NCBI RefSeq assembly: GCF_003350925.1
Contig: NZ_KZ857175.1
Coordinates: 186,001-250,000, forward strand
Direction: 5' to 3'
Length of the DNA stretch: 64,000 bases
DNA from: Dyella tabacisoli
Lineage (GTDB): Bacteria; Pseudomonadota; Gammaproteobacteria; Xanthomonadales; Rhodanobacteraceae
The notes beneath the pieces were generated by a model that was not told the origin of the DNA, did not search any database, and saw nothing but the letters and a program-made list of their open reading frames with translations. Made by a program: the position numbers and the translations under genes. Each line of letters opens with the position of its first letter. Position 1 is the stretch's first letter. Below are positions 52,959 to 62,705 of the stretch, piece by piece.

Positions 52959-55900
52959 TCAATCCGCCGGTTGCGCCGGCTGCCGCAGCATTTGCCGCAC
53001 GCTGGGAATGGCGCCGCTGCGTGCGGTCAATTCATGCGCGATATCGATATAGCCGAGTTGGCGCGCTACATCGGCGGCGGTGCGGCCGAACGCATCGACG
53101 GCGTTGCGATCGGCGCCCCGTGCCAGCAATACCCGTGCAGGTGGCAGCAACGCATGCATGGCGCAGGCGTGCAGGGCGGTAACACCGCGTTTGTCGGCAT
53201 GTTCCAGTTGCGCGCCGGCATCCAGCAGCACCGGCAGCAGGGCGCCGATATGCGTGGCATCGCAGGCGCTGCCAGGGCGCTCTTGCGCGCCAAGCAAGAG
53301 CAACAGTGGCGTGGTGCCTTCGTTGTCGGCGCGGTTGATGCCGGCCTCGCGCTTGAGCAGGGTGTCGAATAAGCGATGCGCGCGCAGGCTATCGTTGTGC
53401 TCAAAGCCAAACTGCGCGGCGGCGTGCAGTGCGCTATGGCCGCGTGCGTCGACGGCGTTGATGTCGGCGCCGGCATCGAGCAGTTTCTCGACGATCTCTG
53501 GATACCCCATGCTGGCGGCCACCATCAATGCGGTGGCTTCGCTGGGCAGGCGCTGGTCGGCGTTGACGCCGCGTTCCAGCAGTAGCGTGACCAGTGCCTC
53601 GCGCCGCGCCGCGACGGCGGCGGCCAGCGGCGTCATGCCATTGGTGGCCGTCAAGGCAGGATCGGCGCCGGCGTCAAGCAGACGCGCGGCGACCTCGCGA
53701 TGGCCTGCACCGCAGGCATGCAACAACGCGCTGACCCCTTTGTGGTCGCGGGTGTCTACCGGAAAACCTAGCTCTAGCAAGCGTTCCACCGCGACCAGTG
53801 CACCGGTGGTCGCGGCAGCGGGCAGGTCGTCGGCGCGCAGCGGGCGACGCGGCCGCGGCCATTCGCCCCAGTTGAGCCAGCGCTCGATCTCGCTGTGCTC
53901 CAGCGACAGGCCCAGCGGGGTGACTCCATTGGCATCGACAGCTTCGGGGTCGGCGCCGTGCGCGATCAATGCACGCACGAACGGCAGCGCTTTTTCACCA
54001 TGCTCAAGCGCGGCGAACAGCGGCGTGTGGCCGTTGGGGTCGCGGGTATTGGGATTGCAGCCGCGATTGAGCAAGGCCTGCAGTAGCGGTAGCTGGCCAT
54101 TGATGACGGCCAGATGCAGCGGCGTGCGTTCACGTGCGTCGGGGCCGAAAGGATCGGCGCCGCGTTCGAGCAGAGCCAGCGGCAGTGCGGCGTCTTGGGC
54201 GCCCTCGTTCAGCCGCAGCAGTGCTTGCGCCAGCAAGCCGGCACCGGCCGGGCTGGCGCCGGCCTGGAGCAGATCGTCGATCGCCTCGGTCGACGCCGGC
54301 AGTTGCTGCAACAAGGCGTCGAACAGGCGCCGGCCCAGCGGTGCGGGCGACGGTTCGGTGGCATGGACGGTTTCCGCATCATCGATGAGCTGCGCCTGCA
54401 GGCGTGCCTCGGGACTCAACGCGTGATCGAGCAGCCAGCGACGGGCCATGCTTTGCCCGGCGGCGGACAGTTCGAGATAGAGCTGTGCCAACTGGGCTTG
54501 CGGCCAGTCGCGGACGCGATGGACGAAGGTGGAGACGATGGCCCAATGACCGAAGCGCAAGGCGTCGAGCAGATGCGCCGGCGTGTCGGCGCCTTCGGGT
54601 AGTGCGTCCAAACTGAGGTTGGCCGGCAACGGGGTTTCTGGATCGAGCAGGGCGACAAGATCCCAGCGGCCGGCGGCGGCGGCGTGGTCGAGCGCGCTGC
54701 GGCCATTGCTGCCGGTGGCTTTGGGTTCGGCGCCGAGTGCGATCAGCGCGCGCACGGTTTCGGCGTGGGCATGCGGCGATTGGCAGGCCAGGGTCAGGGC
54801 GTCGCGGCCGTGGCTGTCGCGCGCGCGCGCATCGGGTTGCGCTTCAGCCAGCAACTGCACGATGCCGACCGCGCCGGCACGCGCGGCTTCCATCAAGGCG
54901 GTGCTGCCGTGACGGTCGGTCAGCGTGACATCGGCGCCGGCGTTGCGCAGCACGCGGGCGATTTGTTCGTGGCCTTCGGCGGCGGCGGTCATCAGTGCGC
55001 TGCGATGGCGCGCGTCTACCGCATTCACGGCGGCACGATGCTTGAGCAGCAGTTTCACGCCTTCGACATCGTCGTCGGCGATGCCTGCCGCGGCGACCAG
55101 GGCGGGTTCGCCATCGGGCGGGGTCGGCTTGGCGCCGTGTTCCAGCAGAAATTTCACCAGCGGCCAATTGGCGGCGTGGCAAGCCGCCGCCAGCGGACTG
55201 ATGCCGGCACGGTTCAGTACGTTGGTGGGTGCCGCGGCGTCCAGCAGCATGGCCGCGACAATCGGCTCGGCGCTAAGCGCCGCACCGTGCAATGAGCTGT
55301 TGCCTTGCGTGTCGGTGGCGAGTGGGTTGGCGCCGTTGGCCAGCAGGGTCATCACCGCTTCGGCGCGTCCATGCCGGCTGTCGCGGGTGGCGGCCAGCAA
55401 GGGCGTGAGGCCGCCGCTGGCTCGGTTCACATCGGCGCCTTTGGCGATCAGCGCGCGTAGCAGGCGCGTATCGGGCAAGAGCGCGGCGAGCATGAGTACC
55501 GGACGCTGATCGCGGTCGCCGGTGGCTGGCGCGGTATTCGGATCGGCACCGGCTTCGACCAGCGCGATAGCGCGCTCGATGTCGCTTTCGCGAGTAGCTC
55601 GGAGCAGTGCCTGCGCCTGCTCCGGGGTGCCGGCGGTGCGTTCTTCTTCGCTTAATTGCGGCGGCAGGGTGGCCGTTGCCGGTGGGCGAGGCTGGTCAGT
55701 GCTGTCAGCCCGACGGCGCAAGGGTGTGCGGTTTTCGCAGAGCAGGGCGCGCAAGGTGCGATTGGCGATCACCAGGCAACCCAGCGGCAGCAGCACCACG
55801 CCGTACAGCACCAGTGCGCTGATGCGCAGCTCGTTCGGCAATGCGCCGTAAAGGCCGGTCAGCGTGATGGCGCCAAACGCCAGCACCAGCAGCGCCAGCG

Positions 55901-56423
55901 CGGCCGGCAAGAAATGGGTGAAAAAACGCTCTTCGCGCGACAGGTGCCGGCCGAAGGCCATGCTGCGTGCCGTGGCGGTGAAGATCCACGAGCCATCGCT
56001 TTTTGCGGGATAAGCGTCGTCCCATACGAAGACCAGGCCGAATGCCGGCCATATGCGCCACAAGGCGGTGAGCGCAAGCACCAGGGCCGCAGCCAGCATC
56101 AAGGTAGCGCCGAGGCCGTGCTCCTGGTTGAGTTTCAACATGGGCCAGGCGATCAACAGAAACACCAGGGCGACATAACCGGTAAACATCACCAGATGCG
56201 CTGCGCCTCGACGTAACACGGTGCGGCCAAAACGCGGCTCGGGATCAAAGCCGATCGCATGGCAAACCGCTGCCATGGTCAGTGCGTTGGCAGCCAGTAG
56301 CGGGATCAGGGCCAGTGGATGCGCGCCGAGCGCGGCGAGCGCCACGGCGATCAAACCGGGCACGAACCAGGCAAGGGCTTTGAGGAGGGTTGGCGGGCGG
56401 CGGCGCGATTTGGGTTCGGACAT
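52959..56423 (-). CDS. Large membrane-anchored ankyrin-repeat protein
   Basis: A 1154-residue protein. Five or six membrane segments occupy about residues 12-225, with a short charged stretch after them. From about residue 255 a long array of ankyrin units runs to the end, broken near residues 600-720 by a less regular stretch. Typical units read GADPNTA, GNSSLHGAAL, GITPLAAACHAANWPLVKFLLEHGA, GHTPLFAALEHGEKAL and GHSALHAAAQFGF. The array probably binds proteins on the cytosolic side. No catalytic domain is seen. It lies convergent to the deacetylase. The start at 56423 gives a short N-terminus before the first segment. Confidence 0.85.
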   Translation of the reverse strand: MSEPKSRRRPPTLLKALAWFVPGLIAVALAALGAHPLALIPLLAANALTMAAVCHAIGFDPEPRFGRTVLRRGAAHLVMFTGYVALVFLLIAWPMLKLNQEHGLGATLMLAAALVLALTALWRIWPAFGLVFVWDDAYPAKSDGSWIFTATARSMAFGRHLSREERFFTHFLPAALALLVLAFGAITLTGLYGALPNELRISALVLYGVVLLPLGCLVIANRTLRALLCENRTPLRRRADSTDQPRPPATATLPPQLSEEERTAGTPEQAQALLRATRESDIERAIALVEAGADPNTAPATGDRDQRPVLMLAALLPDTRLLRALIAKGADVNRASGGLTPLLAATRDSRHGRAEAVMTLLANGANPLATDTQGNSSLHGAALSAEPIVAAMLLDAAAPTNVLNRAGISPLAAACHAANWPLVKFLLEHGAKPTPPDGEPALVAAAGIADDDVEGVKLLLKHRAAVNAVDARHRSALMTAAAEGHEQIARVLRNAGADVTLTDRHGSTALMEAARAGAVGIVQLLAEAQPDARARDSHGRDALTLACQSPHAHAETVRALIALGAEPKATGSNGRSALDHAAAAGRWDLVALLDPETPLPANLSLDALPEGADTPAHLLDALRFGHWAIVSTFVHRVRDWPQAQLAQLYLELSAAGQSMARRWLLDHALSPEARLQAQLIDDAETVHATEPSPAPLGRRLFDALLQQLPASTEAIDDLLQAGASPAGAGLLAQALLRLNEGAQDAALPLALLERGADPFGPDARERTPLHLAVINGQLPLLQALLNRGCNPNTRDPNGHTPLFAALEHGEKALPFVRALIAHGADPEAVDANGVTPLGLSLEHSEIERWLNWGEWPRPRRPLRADDLPAAATTGALVAVERLLELGFPVDTRDHKGVSALLHACGAGHREVAARLLDAGADPALTATNGMTPLAAAVAARREALVTLLLERGVNADQRLPSEATALMVAASMGYPEIVEKLLDAGADINAVDARGHSALHAAAQFGFEHNDSLRAHRLFDTLLKREAGINRADNEGTTPLLLLLGAQERPGSACDATHIGALLPVLLDAGAQLEHADKRGVTALHACAMHALLPPARVLLARGADRNAVDAFGRTAADVARQLGYIDIAHELTARSGAIPSVRQMLRQPAQPAD

Positions 56424-56508
56424 GGGCGGCAGTATAGGAATCGTCCGACGATCAGACGGTAATCCTTTGTTAACAGAGATCAGCTAGGCGATCGGCGAGT
56501 AGAGCGGT

Positions 56509-56802
56509 TTAGTGACTGCGGTCGCTCTGCGGAGCGCTTTTATAGGCGAGGTGATTGGCACTCGCGAGGGTTTCTTTCGGCGGTAGCTGCAGATGCCAGC
56601 CTTGGTTGCGCAGGTGCGTCAGCACTTGCCGGGCATCCTCCTGCGGCAGGCGACGCTGTTCGCTCAGTTCCATTTCCATCACGAAGCGCAAACCGCCGAG
56701 CAACTGCGCCAATGACTCCGACATCACGTTGAAGTCATCACGCTTGGCTAACCATAGATACGTGTCGGCCTTGCGCAGGCTGGCATAGACGAAACAATGC
56801 AT
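56509..56802 (-). CDS. YcgL domain-containing protein
   Basis: A 97-residue protein starting MHCFVYASLRKADTYLWLAKRDDF, the YcgL signature, with LGGLRFVMEMELS and GWHLQLPP following. YcgL is a small conserved gammaproteobacterial protein of unknown role, often near rnd. No rnd is seen in the window. The start at 56802 gives the canonical N-terminus. Confidence 0.9.
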   Translation of the reverse strand: MHCFVYASLRKADTYLWLAKRDDFNVMSESLAQLLGGLRFVMEMELSEQRRLPQEDARQVLTHLRNQGWHLQLPPKETLASANHLAYKSAPQSDRSH

Positions 56803-57214
56803 AGGTGAGTACCCGACAGCGACGAAAAGCGCTGGACGCACAAGCGTCGGCGCAGGCAGTAAAGCGTAACAGCCTGCGGCCCTAAGCGGGGCGGGGTAAA
56901 CATGCGTGCAGTACGAGGAAGTGAAGCCAGCATTAAGTCGTTGCGCGGACTTTTAACGTTGAAAATACAAGTGGCAAAAACGGTGGGTGGCGCCGCCACG
57001 GCCCACTCCCGCGATCTTCCGACATTGATGAGGCAACGGCAGGCAACGAACCCTATCCACCACGAAATTGCTGCAACTGCACTTGCATGCCTTTATCCGA
57101 GGCGGCACAGTGCCGGCCAGGGGTATCAAACGCGCGTATGAATCCAGCCTGCGGTCAAGCCCCAGCCCCTCGCAAGATATTCGAGCCGGATCAACGATAA
57201 GCAGGAGCAAATCG
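56803..57214. other. Intergenic region upstream of the FadL gene, nothing clear
   Basis: About 410 bp between ycgL (minus) and the FadL-type porin (plus). Only short, non-conserved-looking reading frames are present. It must contain the ycgL and fadL promoters. I see no repeats, RNA gene or operator that I can defend. Confidence 0.4.
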
Positions 57215-58651
57215 ATGCAGATGTCTTTCCCAAACATATCGCGTGTTGCGCACCCGTTCGCGGTTGCCGCACTGAGCCTGGCTATCGTTGGCGCCCTGGC
57301 TGCGCCGCGCAATGCACAAGCCAGTGCCTTCCAGCTCAAAGAAAACAGTGCCAAGAGCATGGGCCGCGCCTTTGCCGGCTCCGCCACCGCCGGTGGCGAC
57401 GCCTCGGTCGCGGTCAACAACCCGGCCGCGATGACCGAGCTCAAAGGCACTTATTTCCAGGCCGATGTCACCGCCATCAACTTCAGCACCAAGTTCAGCG
57501 GTTCGGCCCATGACGCTTTGGGTCGTCCGATCAGCGGCGGTAACGGCGGCGATGCCGGCACCACGCTGCCGGTGCCGGCGTTGTTTGTCGTCACTCAGCT
57601 TGGCGACCGTTGGCATATCGGTGGCGGCCTCTCGGTGCCGTTCGGTTTCCAGACCGAATACGACAATAACTGGGTCGGTCGCTACAACGGCATCAAGTCC
57701 AAGTTCGAGTCCTACGACGCCACACTGTCGCTGTCGTATGACATTACTGACACCTTCGCCGTGGGCGTCAGCGGTATTGCGCAGAAGACTGCGGCCGAAC
57801 TGACCAGCGCGATCAACTACAACATGGTCGGCCTGGGCGTGATCCAGCAAGCTGCCGCGGCCGGCAAGATCAGTCCGGCGCAAGCCGGGGCGCTGGCACA
57901 GCAGGTCAGCGCGATCGTGCCGCAGGGTTCGGATGGCACCGCCCGCATCAAGGGCGACGACTGGGCCTACGGCTATCAGGTCGGTGCCTTCTGGAAGCTG
58001 ACCCCCAACGACAAGTTCGCCTTCAACTACCGCGGCAAGATCTCGCACACGATCGAAGGCACCGGCAACTTCACCGTGCCGACCAATGTGCAGGCCTTGC
58101 TGAGCAATCCGACCGTTGGTGCCTTGCTTGGCGGCGGTGTGCCGTTCCAGCACACGACCGGCACGGCTGCCTTCGCGACGCCGGCCACGGCAGGTTTGAG
58201 CTTCTGGCACCAGGACGAGAAATTCGGCCTCGGTATGGATCTGTCCTGGACCCAGTGGAGCGAGTTCAAGAAGCTCCAGGTGAATTTTGCCAACTCGGCG
58301 CAGCCGCCGAGCGCAGAAAACTACCAGTGGAAAAACTCCTGGTTCGCGTCGATCGGTGGCGATTACTACCTCGACGACAAGATCACCCTGCGTAGCGGTA
58401 TCGCCATCGACACCACGCCGACCCATGCCTCCACCCGCAGCCCGCGCGTGCCCGATTCGACTCGCAAGTGGCTTGCCTTCGGTGTGGGTTACAAGGCCAG
58501 CAAGAACTTTGAGTTGAATGCGTCCTACGTGCATGTCTTCGTCAACAGCGCGCATATGAATGGCGCCGTTAGCTCGACCGGCGATGTGCTGACTGGCGAA
58601 TCGGATGATTACGGCAACCTGCTGAGCATCTCGGCGCAGTACAAGTTCTAA
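57215..58651 (+). CDS. FadL-family outer-membrane long-chain fatty acid/hydrocarbon porin
   Basis: The 478-residue barrel has a signal peptide ending near RNAQA. The mature N-terminus SAFQLKENSAKSMGRAFAGSA, followed by VNNPAAM, is the FadL hatch/NPA region (given in two parts), and SISAQYKF is the terminal strand. It takes up long-chain fatty acids or hydrocarbons across the outer membrane. GCAGGAG lies 7 nt before the ATG at 57215. It ends at a strong terminator shared with the convergent aldehyde dehydrogenase. Confidence 0.9.
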   Translation: MQMSFPNISRVAHPFAVAALSLAIVGALAAPRNAQASAFQLKENSAKSMGRAFAGSATAGGDASVAVNNPAAMTELKGTYFQADVTAINFSTKFSGSAHDALGRPISGGNGGDAGTTLPVPALFVVTQLGDRWHIGGGLSVPFGFQTEYDNNWVGRYNGIKSKFESYDATLSLSYDITDTFAVGVSGIAQKTAAELTSAINYNMVGLGVIQQAAAAGKISPAQAGALAQQVSAIVPQGSDGTARIKGDDWAYGYQVGAFWKLTPNDKFAFNYRGKISHTIEGTGNFTVPTNVQALLSNPTVGALLGGGVPFQHTTGTAAFATPATAGLSFWHQDEKFGLGMDLSWTQWSEFKKLQVNFANSAQPPSAENYQWKNSWFASIGGDYYLDDKITLRSGIAIDTTPTHASTRSPRVPDSTRKWLAFGVGYKASKNFELNASYVHVFVNSAHMNGAVSSTGDVLTGESDDYGNLLSISAQYKF

Positions 58652-58686
58652 GCAATAACGTCGTCACGCGACGCTGCAGAAAACAA

Positions 58687-58717
58687 AACCTCCCCGTGCA
58701 AGCGGGGAGGTTTTTTT
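58687..58717. terminator. Bidirectional terminator after the FadL gene
   Basis: AACCTCCCCG, loop TGCAAG, and CGGGGAGGTT followed by five more T. The A-rich left flank would allow use on the minus strand for the aldehyde dehydrogenase gene. Confidence 0.9.
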
Positions 58718-58733
58718 ATGGTCCGGTTGTGTT

Positions 58734-60140
58734 TCAGCCGTGCCGCAGCAGCAACTTCAGCATGCGCCGAAAGCGCGCGCCATAAGGCGGATTGAGCAGG
58801 CCGGCGCCGTTGAGTCGGGCCTGGTGAAATACCGGCTTGATATGCGAGAAGGTGCGAAAACCGGCTTCGCCATGATAGCCGCCGATACCCGATGGGCCGA
58901 CGCCGCCAAAAGCCAGGCCATGCTGGGCGATGTGATACAGCGTGTCGTTGACGGTGACACCGCCGGCCTGGGTGTGCGACAGCACGCGTTCGACCGTCGC
59001 CCGATCGTGCTCGAACAGATACAGCGCCAACGGATGTGGATGAGCGTTGATGTAGGCGATGGCTTCGTCCACGGTGTCGTAGGGCACCAGCGGGAGCAAC
59101 GGGCCGAAGATTTCTTCTTGCATCACGGCCATGTCGTCGCGCACACCGGTCAGCAAGGCCGGCGGAAGTAGCCGACGTGCCGGCTCGTCGATGGCTTCAC
59201 TGAGCGATTCCAGGCGGGCGCCGGCTGCGACCGCGCCATCGCGCAGCGCGAGCAATCGTTGATATTGCCGATCTGAGGCGATGCTGGCGTATTGTGCGTT
59301 GCTCTTCAGCGCCGGATACAGGCGCGCGAGGGTGCTGCGCGCGGTGGCCGTGAAATCTCCGATGTGTTCGCGCGGTAGCAAGACATAGTCGGGGGCGATG
59401 CAGGTTTGACCGGCGTTGAACATCTTGCCGATGAGGATGCGCTCCACCGCGTGATCCATGCGTGCGCCGGGGCCGATGATGGCGGGCGATTTGCCGCCCA
59501 ACTCTAGCGTCACCGGGGTCAAGTTGGCGGCGGCGGCGCGCATCACGTGGCGGCCTACGGCGGTGGAGCCGGTGAACAACAAATGATCGAATGGCAGGGC
59601 GACGAAAGCTTGCGCCACCTCGGCATCGCCGTTCACTACGTGGACTTCGTCGGCGTTGAAATAGCGCGCGATGAGTTGCGCGAACAAGGTCGAGAAAGCC
59701 GGCGTGTATTCGCTCATCTTGACCATGACGCGATTGCCGGCGGCCAGTGCGTCGATCATCGGGCCGGTGGCCAGATAAAGCGGGTAGTTCCATGGCACGA
59801 CAATGCCGACCACCCCTAACGGCTGTGGCCGCTGCTCGATGCGCGCCGGTAGAAAGGCCATGCCGGCGAACCGTCGCCGGGGCTTCATCCAGCGGCGGCC
59901 ATGACGCAACGTATGGCGGATCGCGGAGAGGCTGGGAAATATTTCGAGCAGCTCGGTTTCTTCGCTGGGCCGGCAGCCAAAATCCGTATGGATAGCGGCG
60001 GCGATATCGGCGCGATGCTCGATGATGAGTGTCTGTAGCGCACGCAGCCGTGCGGCGCGTGCCGGCCATGCCGGCAACGGCGCGCGCGCATGTGCCTCGC
60101 GCATCCGTTGCAGGCATTGGGTGGGTGTGCTGTTACTCAT
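58734..60140 (-). CDS. Aldehyde dehydrogenase, coniferyl-aldehyde dehydrogenase-like (class 3)
   Basis: A 468-residue NAD(P)-dependent enzyme. VVPWNYPLYLATGPMIDAL is the cofactor site, ELGGKSPAIIG contains the proton-relay Glu, and MFNAGQTCIAPDYVLLP has the catalytic Cys. The C-terminal extension after residue 440 is typical of class 3/CALDH enzymes, which act on aromatic and long-chain aldehydes without a transmembrane anchor. It probably oxidises such an aldehyde to the acid. It lies 30 bp after a TonB receptor gene on the same strand. Confidence 0.9.
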   Translation of the reverse strand: MSNSTPTQCLQRMREAHARAPLPAWPARAARLRALQTLIIEHRADIAAAIHTDFGCRPSEETELLEIFPSLSAIRHTLRHGRRWMKPRRRFAGMAFLPARIEQRPQPLGVVGIVVPWNYPLYLATGPMIDALAAGNRVMVKMSEYTPAFSTLFAQLIARYFNADEVHVVNGDAEVAQAFVALPFDHLLFTGSTAVGRHVMRAAAANLTPVTLELGGKSPAIIGPGARMDHAVERILIGKMFNAGQTCIAPDYVLLPREHIGDFTATARSTLARLYPALKSNAQYASIASDRQYQRLLALRDGAVAAGARLESLSEAIDEPARRLLPPALLTGVRDDMAVMQEEIFGPLLPLVPYDTVDEAIAYINAHPHPLALYLFEHDRATVERVLSHTQAGGVTVNDTLYHIAQHGLAFGGVGPSGIGGYHGEAGFRTFSHIKPVFHQARLNGAGLLNPPYGARFRRMLKLLLRHG

Positions 60141-60170
60141 CTTGATCTCGACCTCATGGCGAACGGGCTC

Positions 60171-62627
60171 TTAAAACTTGGCGCGTAACTCGACCCCCCA
60201 CATACGTGGCGGTGTGATCGAAGCATACGGTGTACCAAAGACCGTGGCGCTGATGTTATCGATGCCGGTCACATAGCGACGATTGAACAGGTTGTTGACG
60301 AACAAGGCAGCACCCCAGCGATTGCCTGCCGAGCTCCAGTCCAGCCGTGCATCGGTGCGCTGGGTTGCCGTGCCGATCCGAAAGTTCGGGCTGGCCGAGC
60401 ACTGGCCTTGCAGTTGCGAATCGGTATTGCAGCGTGCGCGACCGCGATAGGCCTGCGACAGGTTGAAGTCGAGGTTGCCGTTGAGCACGTTGTGCCAGCT
60501 ATAGGTCAGTCCGCCGGCAAAGGAGAATCGTGGTTCGCCGGTAGGTTGTCCGCTCAGGTCGGCGCCGGAATCGGCATGTGCTTTGCGATAAGTGGCATCG
60601 ATATAACTGCCGACCAGATTGAGCTTGAGCGCATCTACCGGCTGCCAGAGGGCCTCGAATTCCAGGCCCTTGGCTTCCTGGTTTGCACTATTGACCAGGT
60701 AGCGCGGCACGCCCGAGCCGGCACTGTTGGGGTCCAGCACCAAGGATTGCTTGTTGTCGTAACGGTAGTAGTAGACCGAGGCATTGAGCAGCAGGTTTTG
60801 TTCGGGGAACAGCGTTTTCACGCCAGCCTCGTAGTTAATGACTTTCTCGGGCGCAAAGCGCGAACCGACCTGCACGCTGTTGAAGCCGCCGGCCTTATAA
60901 CCCTTGGTGACCGAGGCGTAGCCCATTACGTCGGGGGTGAACTTATAGTCCACGACTACACGCGGGCTGAGGTTGTTCCAGGTGTTCTTGTATTGCACCG
61001 GCGTGCCTATGGCGTCGGTGAAAATAACGTTGTTGCCGAAGGCGGCCAAGGCGGCCTGGGCATCGGGCGGCAGCATGCCGATGACGCCCGCTTGATTGAG
61101 TGCCTGCACGGTAGCGTCGAACTGGTCGGCGCGACGCGGCATGTTGTACCAGGAGAAGGTCTTCTGGTCGCGCGTGTAACGGATGCCGGTGGTGATGTTG
61201 AAGCGATCGTTGATATGCCAGATCACATCGCCAAACGCCGCATAGGCCTTGAAGTGACCGATATTGCTGATCGCTTCATGCCATGGATCGCCGAGCAAGC
61301 TATAGGGCAGGCCCATCGCGGCCAGGCCGTTGCTGATATCGGTCAGCGGAGTGCCTGCGCCCATCACGTTTTGCGCGATGGTGTCGATGCTGTCGGTATA
61401 GGTATTGGTCTGGCTGGTTTGCCGCGCTTGCTCTTGGTAATAGCTGATGCCGCCGACCCAGTCGGCGATGCCTGTGTTGCCGGAAAGTTTGAACTCCTGA
61501 TACCAACTGTTGTTGTGCTCGACATTGGTGGTATCGAGATACGAGGTGATGCGATTGGTGCCGTCGTAGTCACCGCGATTGAAGGTGTTGAAACCGCGCC
61601 AGGCCGTGGTGGAAACCAGGCTGCCCCAACTGAACGAGTGGTCGAGTGACAGCGTGACGCCGTCGAATCGGCGTGTTTCGGCGGCACCGACGGCATCGTT
61701 GAAGAGTGGCGCATGCAGCGGGTTGAGATACGTTGACGGGTCAGGCGGAAACGGCGGGCGCTGGCTGGGATCGCCAGGCATCGGGATCAGGCCGATCGCC
61801 GGGTGTGGCGGTTGCTTGAGTTTTTCGTGATCCCACGACAGCAGCACGCGGGTATCGGGGGTGATGTTCCAGCGCAACACGGCGCGGGTGCCCCAATCGT
61901 CGTCCTTGCCGTAATGCTTGCCAGTGGCGGCGTCTTTGATCCAGCCGTTGCTCTGGTTGTCCAGCACGCTGAAACGGAAGGCCATGTCCTGGTTGATCGG
62001 GATGTTCAACAAGGCATCGGCATAGCGCTTGCCATAGTTGCCAAGGCGCACGCGGGCCTTACCTTCGAAGCGGTCGCTGGGCTCATTGGTAATGATGGAG
62101 ATCGCGCCGGCGGCGGCGTTGCGGCCGAACAAGGTGCCTTGCGGACCCTTCAATACTTCGATGCGCTGAATATCGTTGAAGGCGAGCAAGGCGCCACCGG
62201 AGCGCGCGGCATAAACACCGTTCACATACACGCCCACCGCCGATTCGGTGCCGATGCCGAAATCGCTGGTGGAGATGCCGCGCAGTTGATAGTTGGGCTG
62301 GGTCGGCTGCGTGGCACTCACCACCAGGCCAGGAATGAAGATGTCGATCTTGCTCAGATCGGTGGCCGTATGGGTGTCCATTTGCTGGGCAGTGAGGATT
62401 TGCAGCGGAATCGGTACGGCCTGCATTTCCTGACTGCGGCTTTGCGCGGTAACGGTGATATTGCCGAGCAGTTTGGCCTTGGCCGGGTCGGCGGCCTGGG
62501 GCTTGTCAGTGTCCGTACTGCTCTGCGGGTCGGCGGCCCATGCGGCATGCGTACCGCACAGCAATACCGTGCTTCCCAGTAGCAGCCTGCGCAAACAGGT
62601 GGTCAGCGGACGTTGACGAATGCTCAT
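60171..62627 (-). CDS. TonB-dependent receptor, unknown substrate
   Basis: An 818-residue outer-membrane receptor with a signal peptide ending near AAWAA. The TonB-box-like ITVTAQSRSQEM is followed by a plug domain (YVNGVYAARSGG, then VLKGPQGTLFGRNAAAGAI) and a long barrel ending in MWGVELRAKF. It resembles the iron-complex/polyketide-type OMR class. No Fur box is evident, so a non-iron substrate such as an aromatic or steroid is possible. GGGAG lies before the ATG at 62627. It precedes the aldehyde dehydrogenase gene. Confidence 0.9.
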   Translation of the reverse strand: MSIRQRPLTTCLRRLLLGSTVLLCGTHAAWAADPQSSTDTDKPQAADPAKAKLLGNITVTAQSRSQEMQAVPIPLQILTAQQMDTHTATDLSKIDIFIPGLVVSATQPTQPNYQLRGISTSDFGIGTESAVGVYVNGVYAARSGGALLAFNDIQRIEVLKGPQGTLFGRNAAAGAISIITNEPSDRFEGKARVRLGNYGKRYADALLNIPINQDMAFRFSVLDNQSNGWIKDAATGKHYGKDDDWGTRAVLRWNITPDTRVLLSWDHEKLKQPPHPAIGLIPMPGDPSQRPPFPPDPSTYLNPLHAPLFNDAVGAAETRRFDGVTLSLDHSFSWGSLVSTTAWRGFNTFNRGDYDGTNRITSYLDTTNVEHNNSWYQEFKLSGNTGIADWVGGISYYQEQARQTSQTNTYTDSIDTIAQNVMGAGTPLTDISNGLAAMGLPYSLLGDPWHEAISNIGHFKAYAAFGDVIWHINDRFNITTGIRYTRDQKTFSWYNMPRRADQFDATVQALNQAGVIGMLPPDAQAALAAFGNNVIFTDAIGTPVQYKNTWNNLSPRVVVDYKFTPDVMGYASVTKGYKAGGFNSVQVGSRFAPEKVINYEAGVKTLFPEQNLLLNASVYYYRYDNKQSLVLDPNSAGSGVPRYLVNSANQEAKGLEFEALWQPVDALKLNLVGSYIDATYRKAHADSGADLSGQPTGEPRFSFAGGLTYSWHNVLNGNLDFNLSQAYRGRARCNTDSQLQGQCSASPNFRIGTATQRTDARLDWSSAGNRWGAALFVNNLFNRRYVTGIDNISATVFGTPYASITPPRMWGVELRAKF

Positions 62628-62705
62628 TCCGGTATCTCCCCTCAATCGTTGTCGTGACGCAATGCGATGAACTGTCTCCCCTGTCTGCAGGGAAGCGGCT
62701 CGCTT

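Noticed and set aside
53080-54426. 448-residue reading frame antisense to the ankyrin gene
   Set aside because: It is a low-complexity Ser/Arg/Ala frame opposite a repetitive GC-rich gene with clear ankyrin repeats.
57191-58555. 454-residue antisense frame in the FadL gene
   Set aside because: It has no recognisable domain or ribosome-binding site, and lies opposite a complete outer-membrane porin with signal peptide and terminator.
60408-61649. 413-residue antisense frame in the second TonB receptor gene
   Set aside because: Same reasons: no domain, Val/Gly/Ala-rich, and fully contained in a typical TonB receptor.
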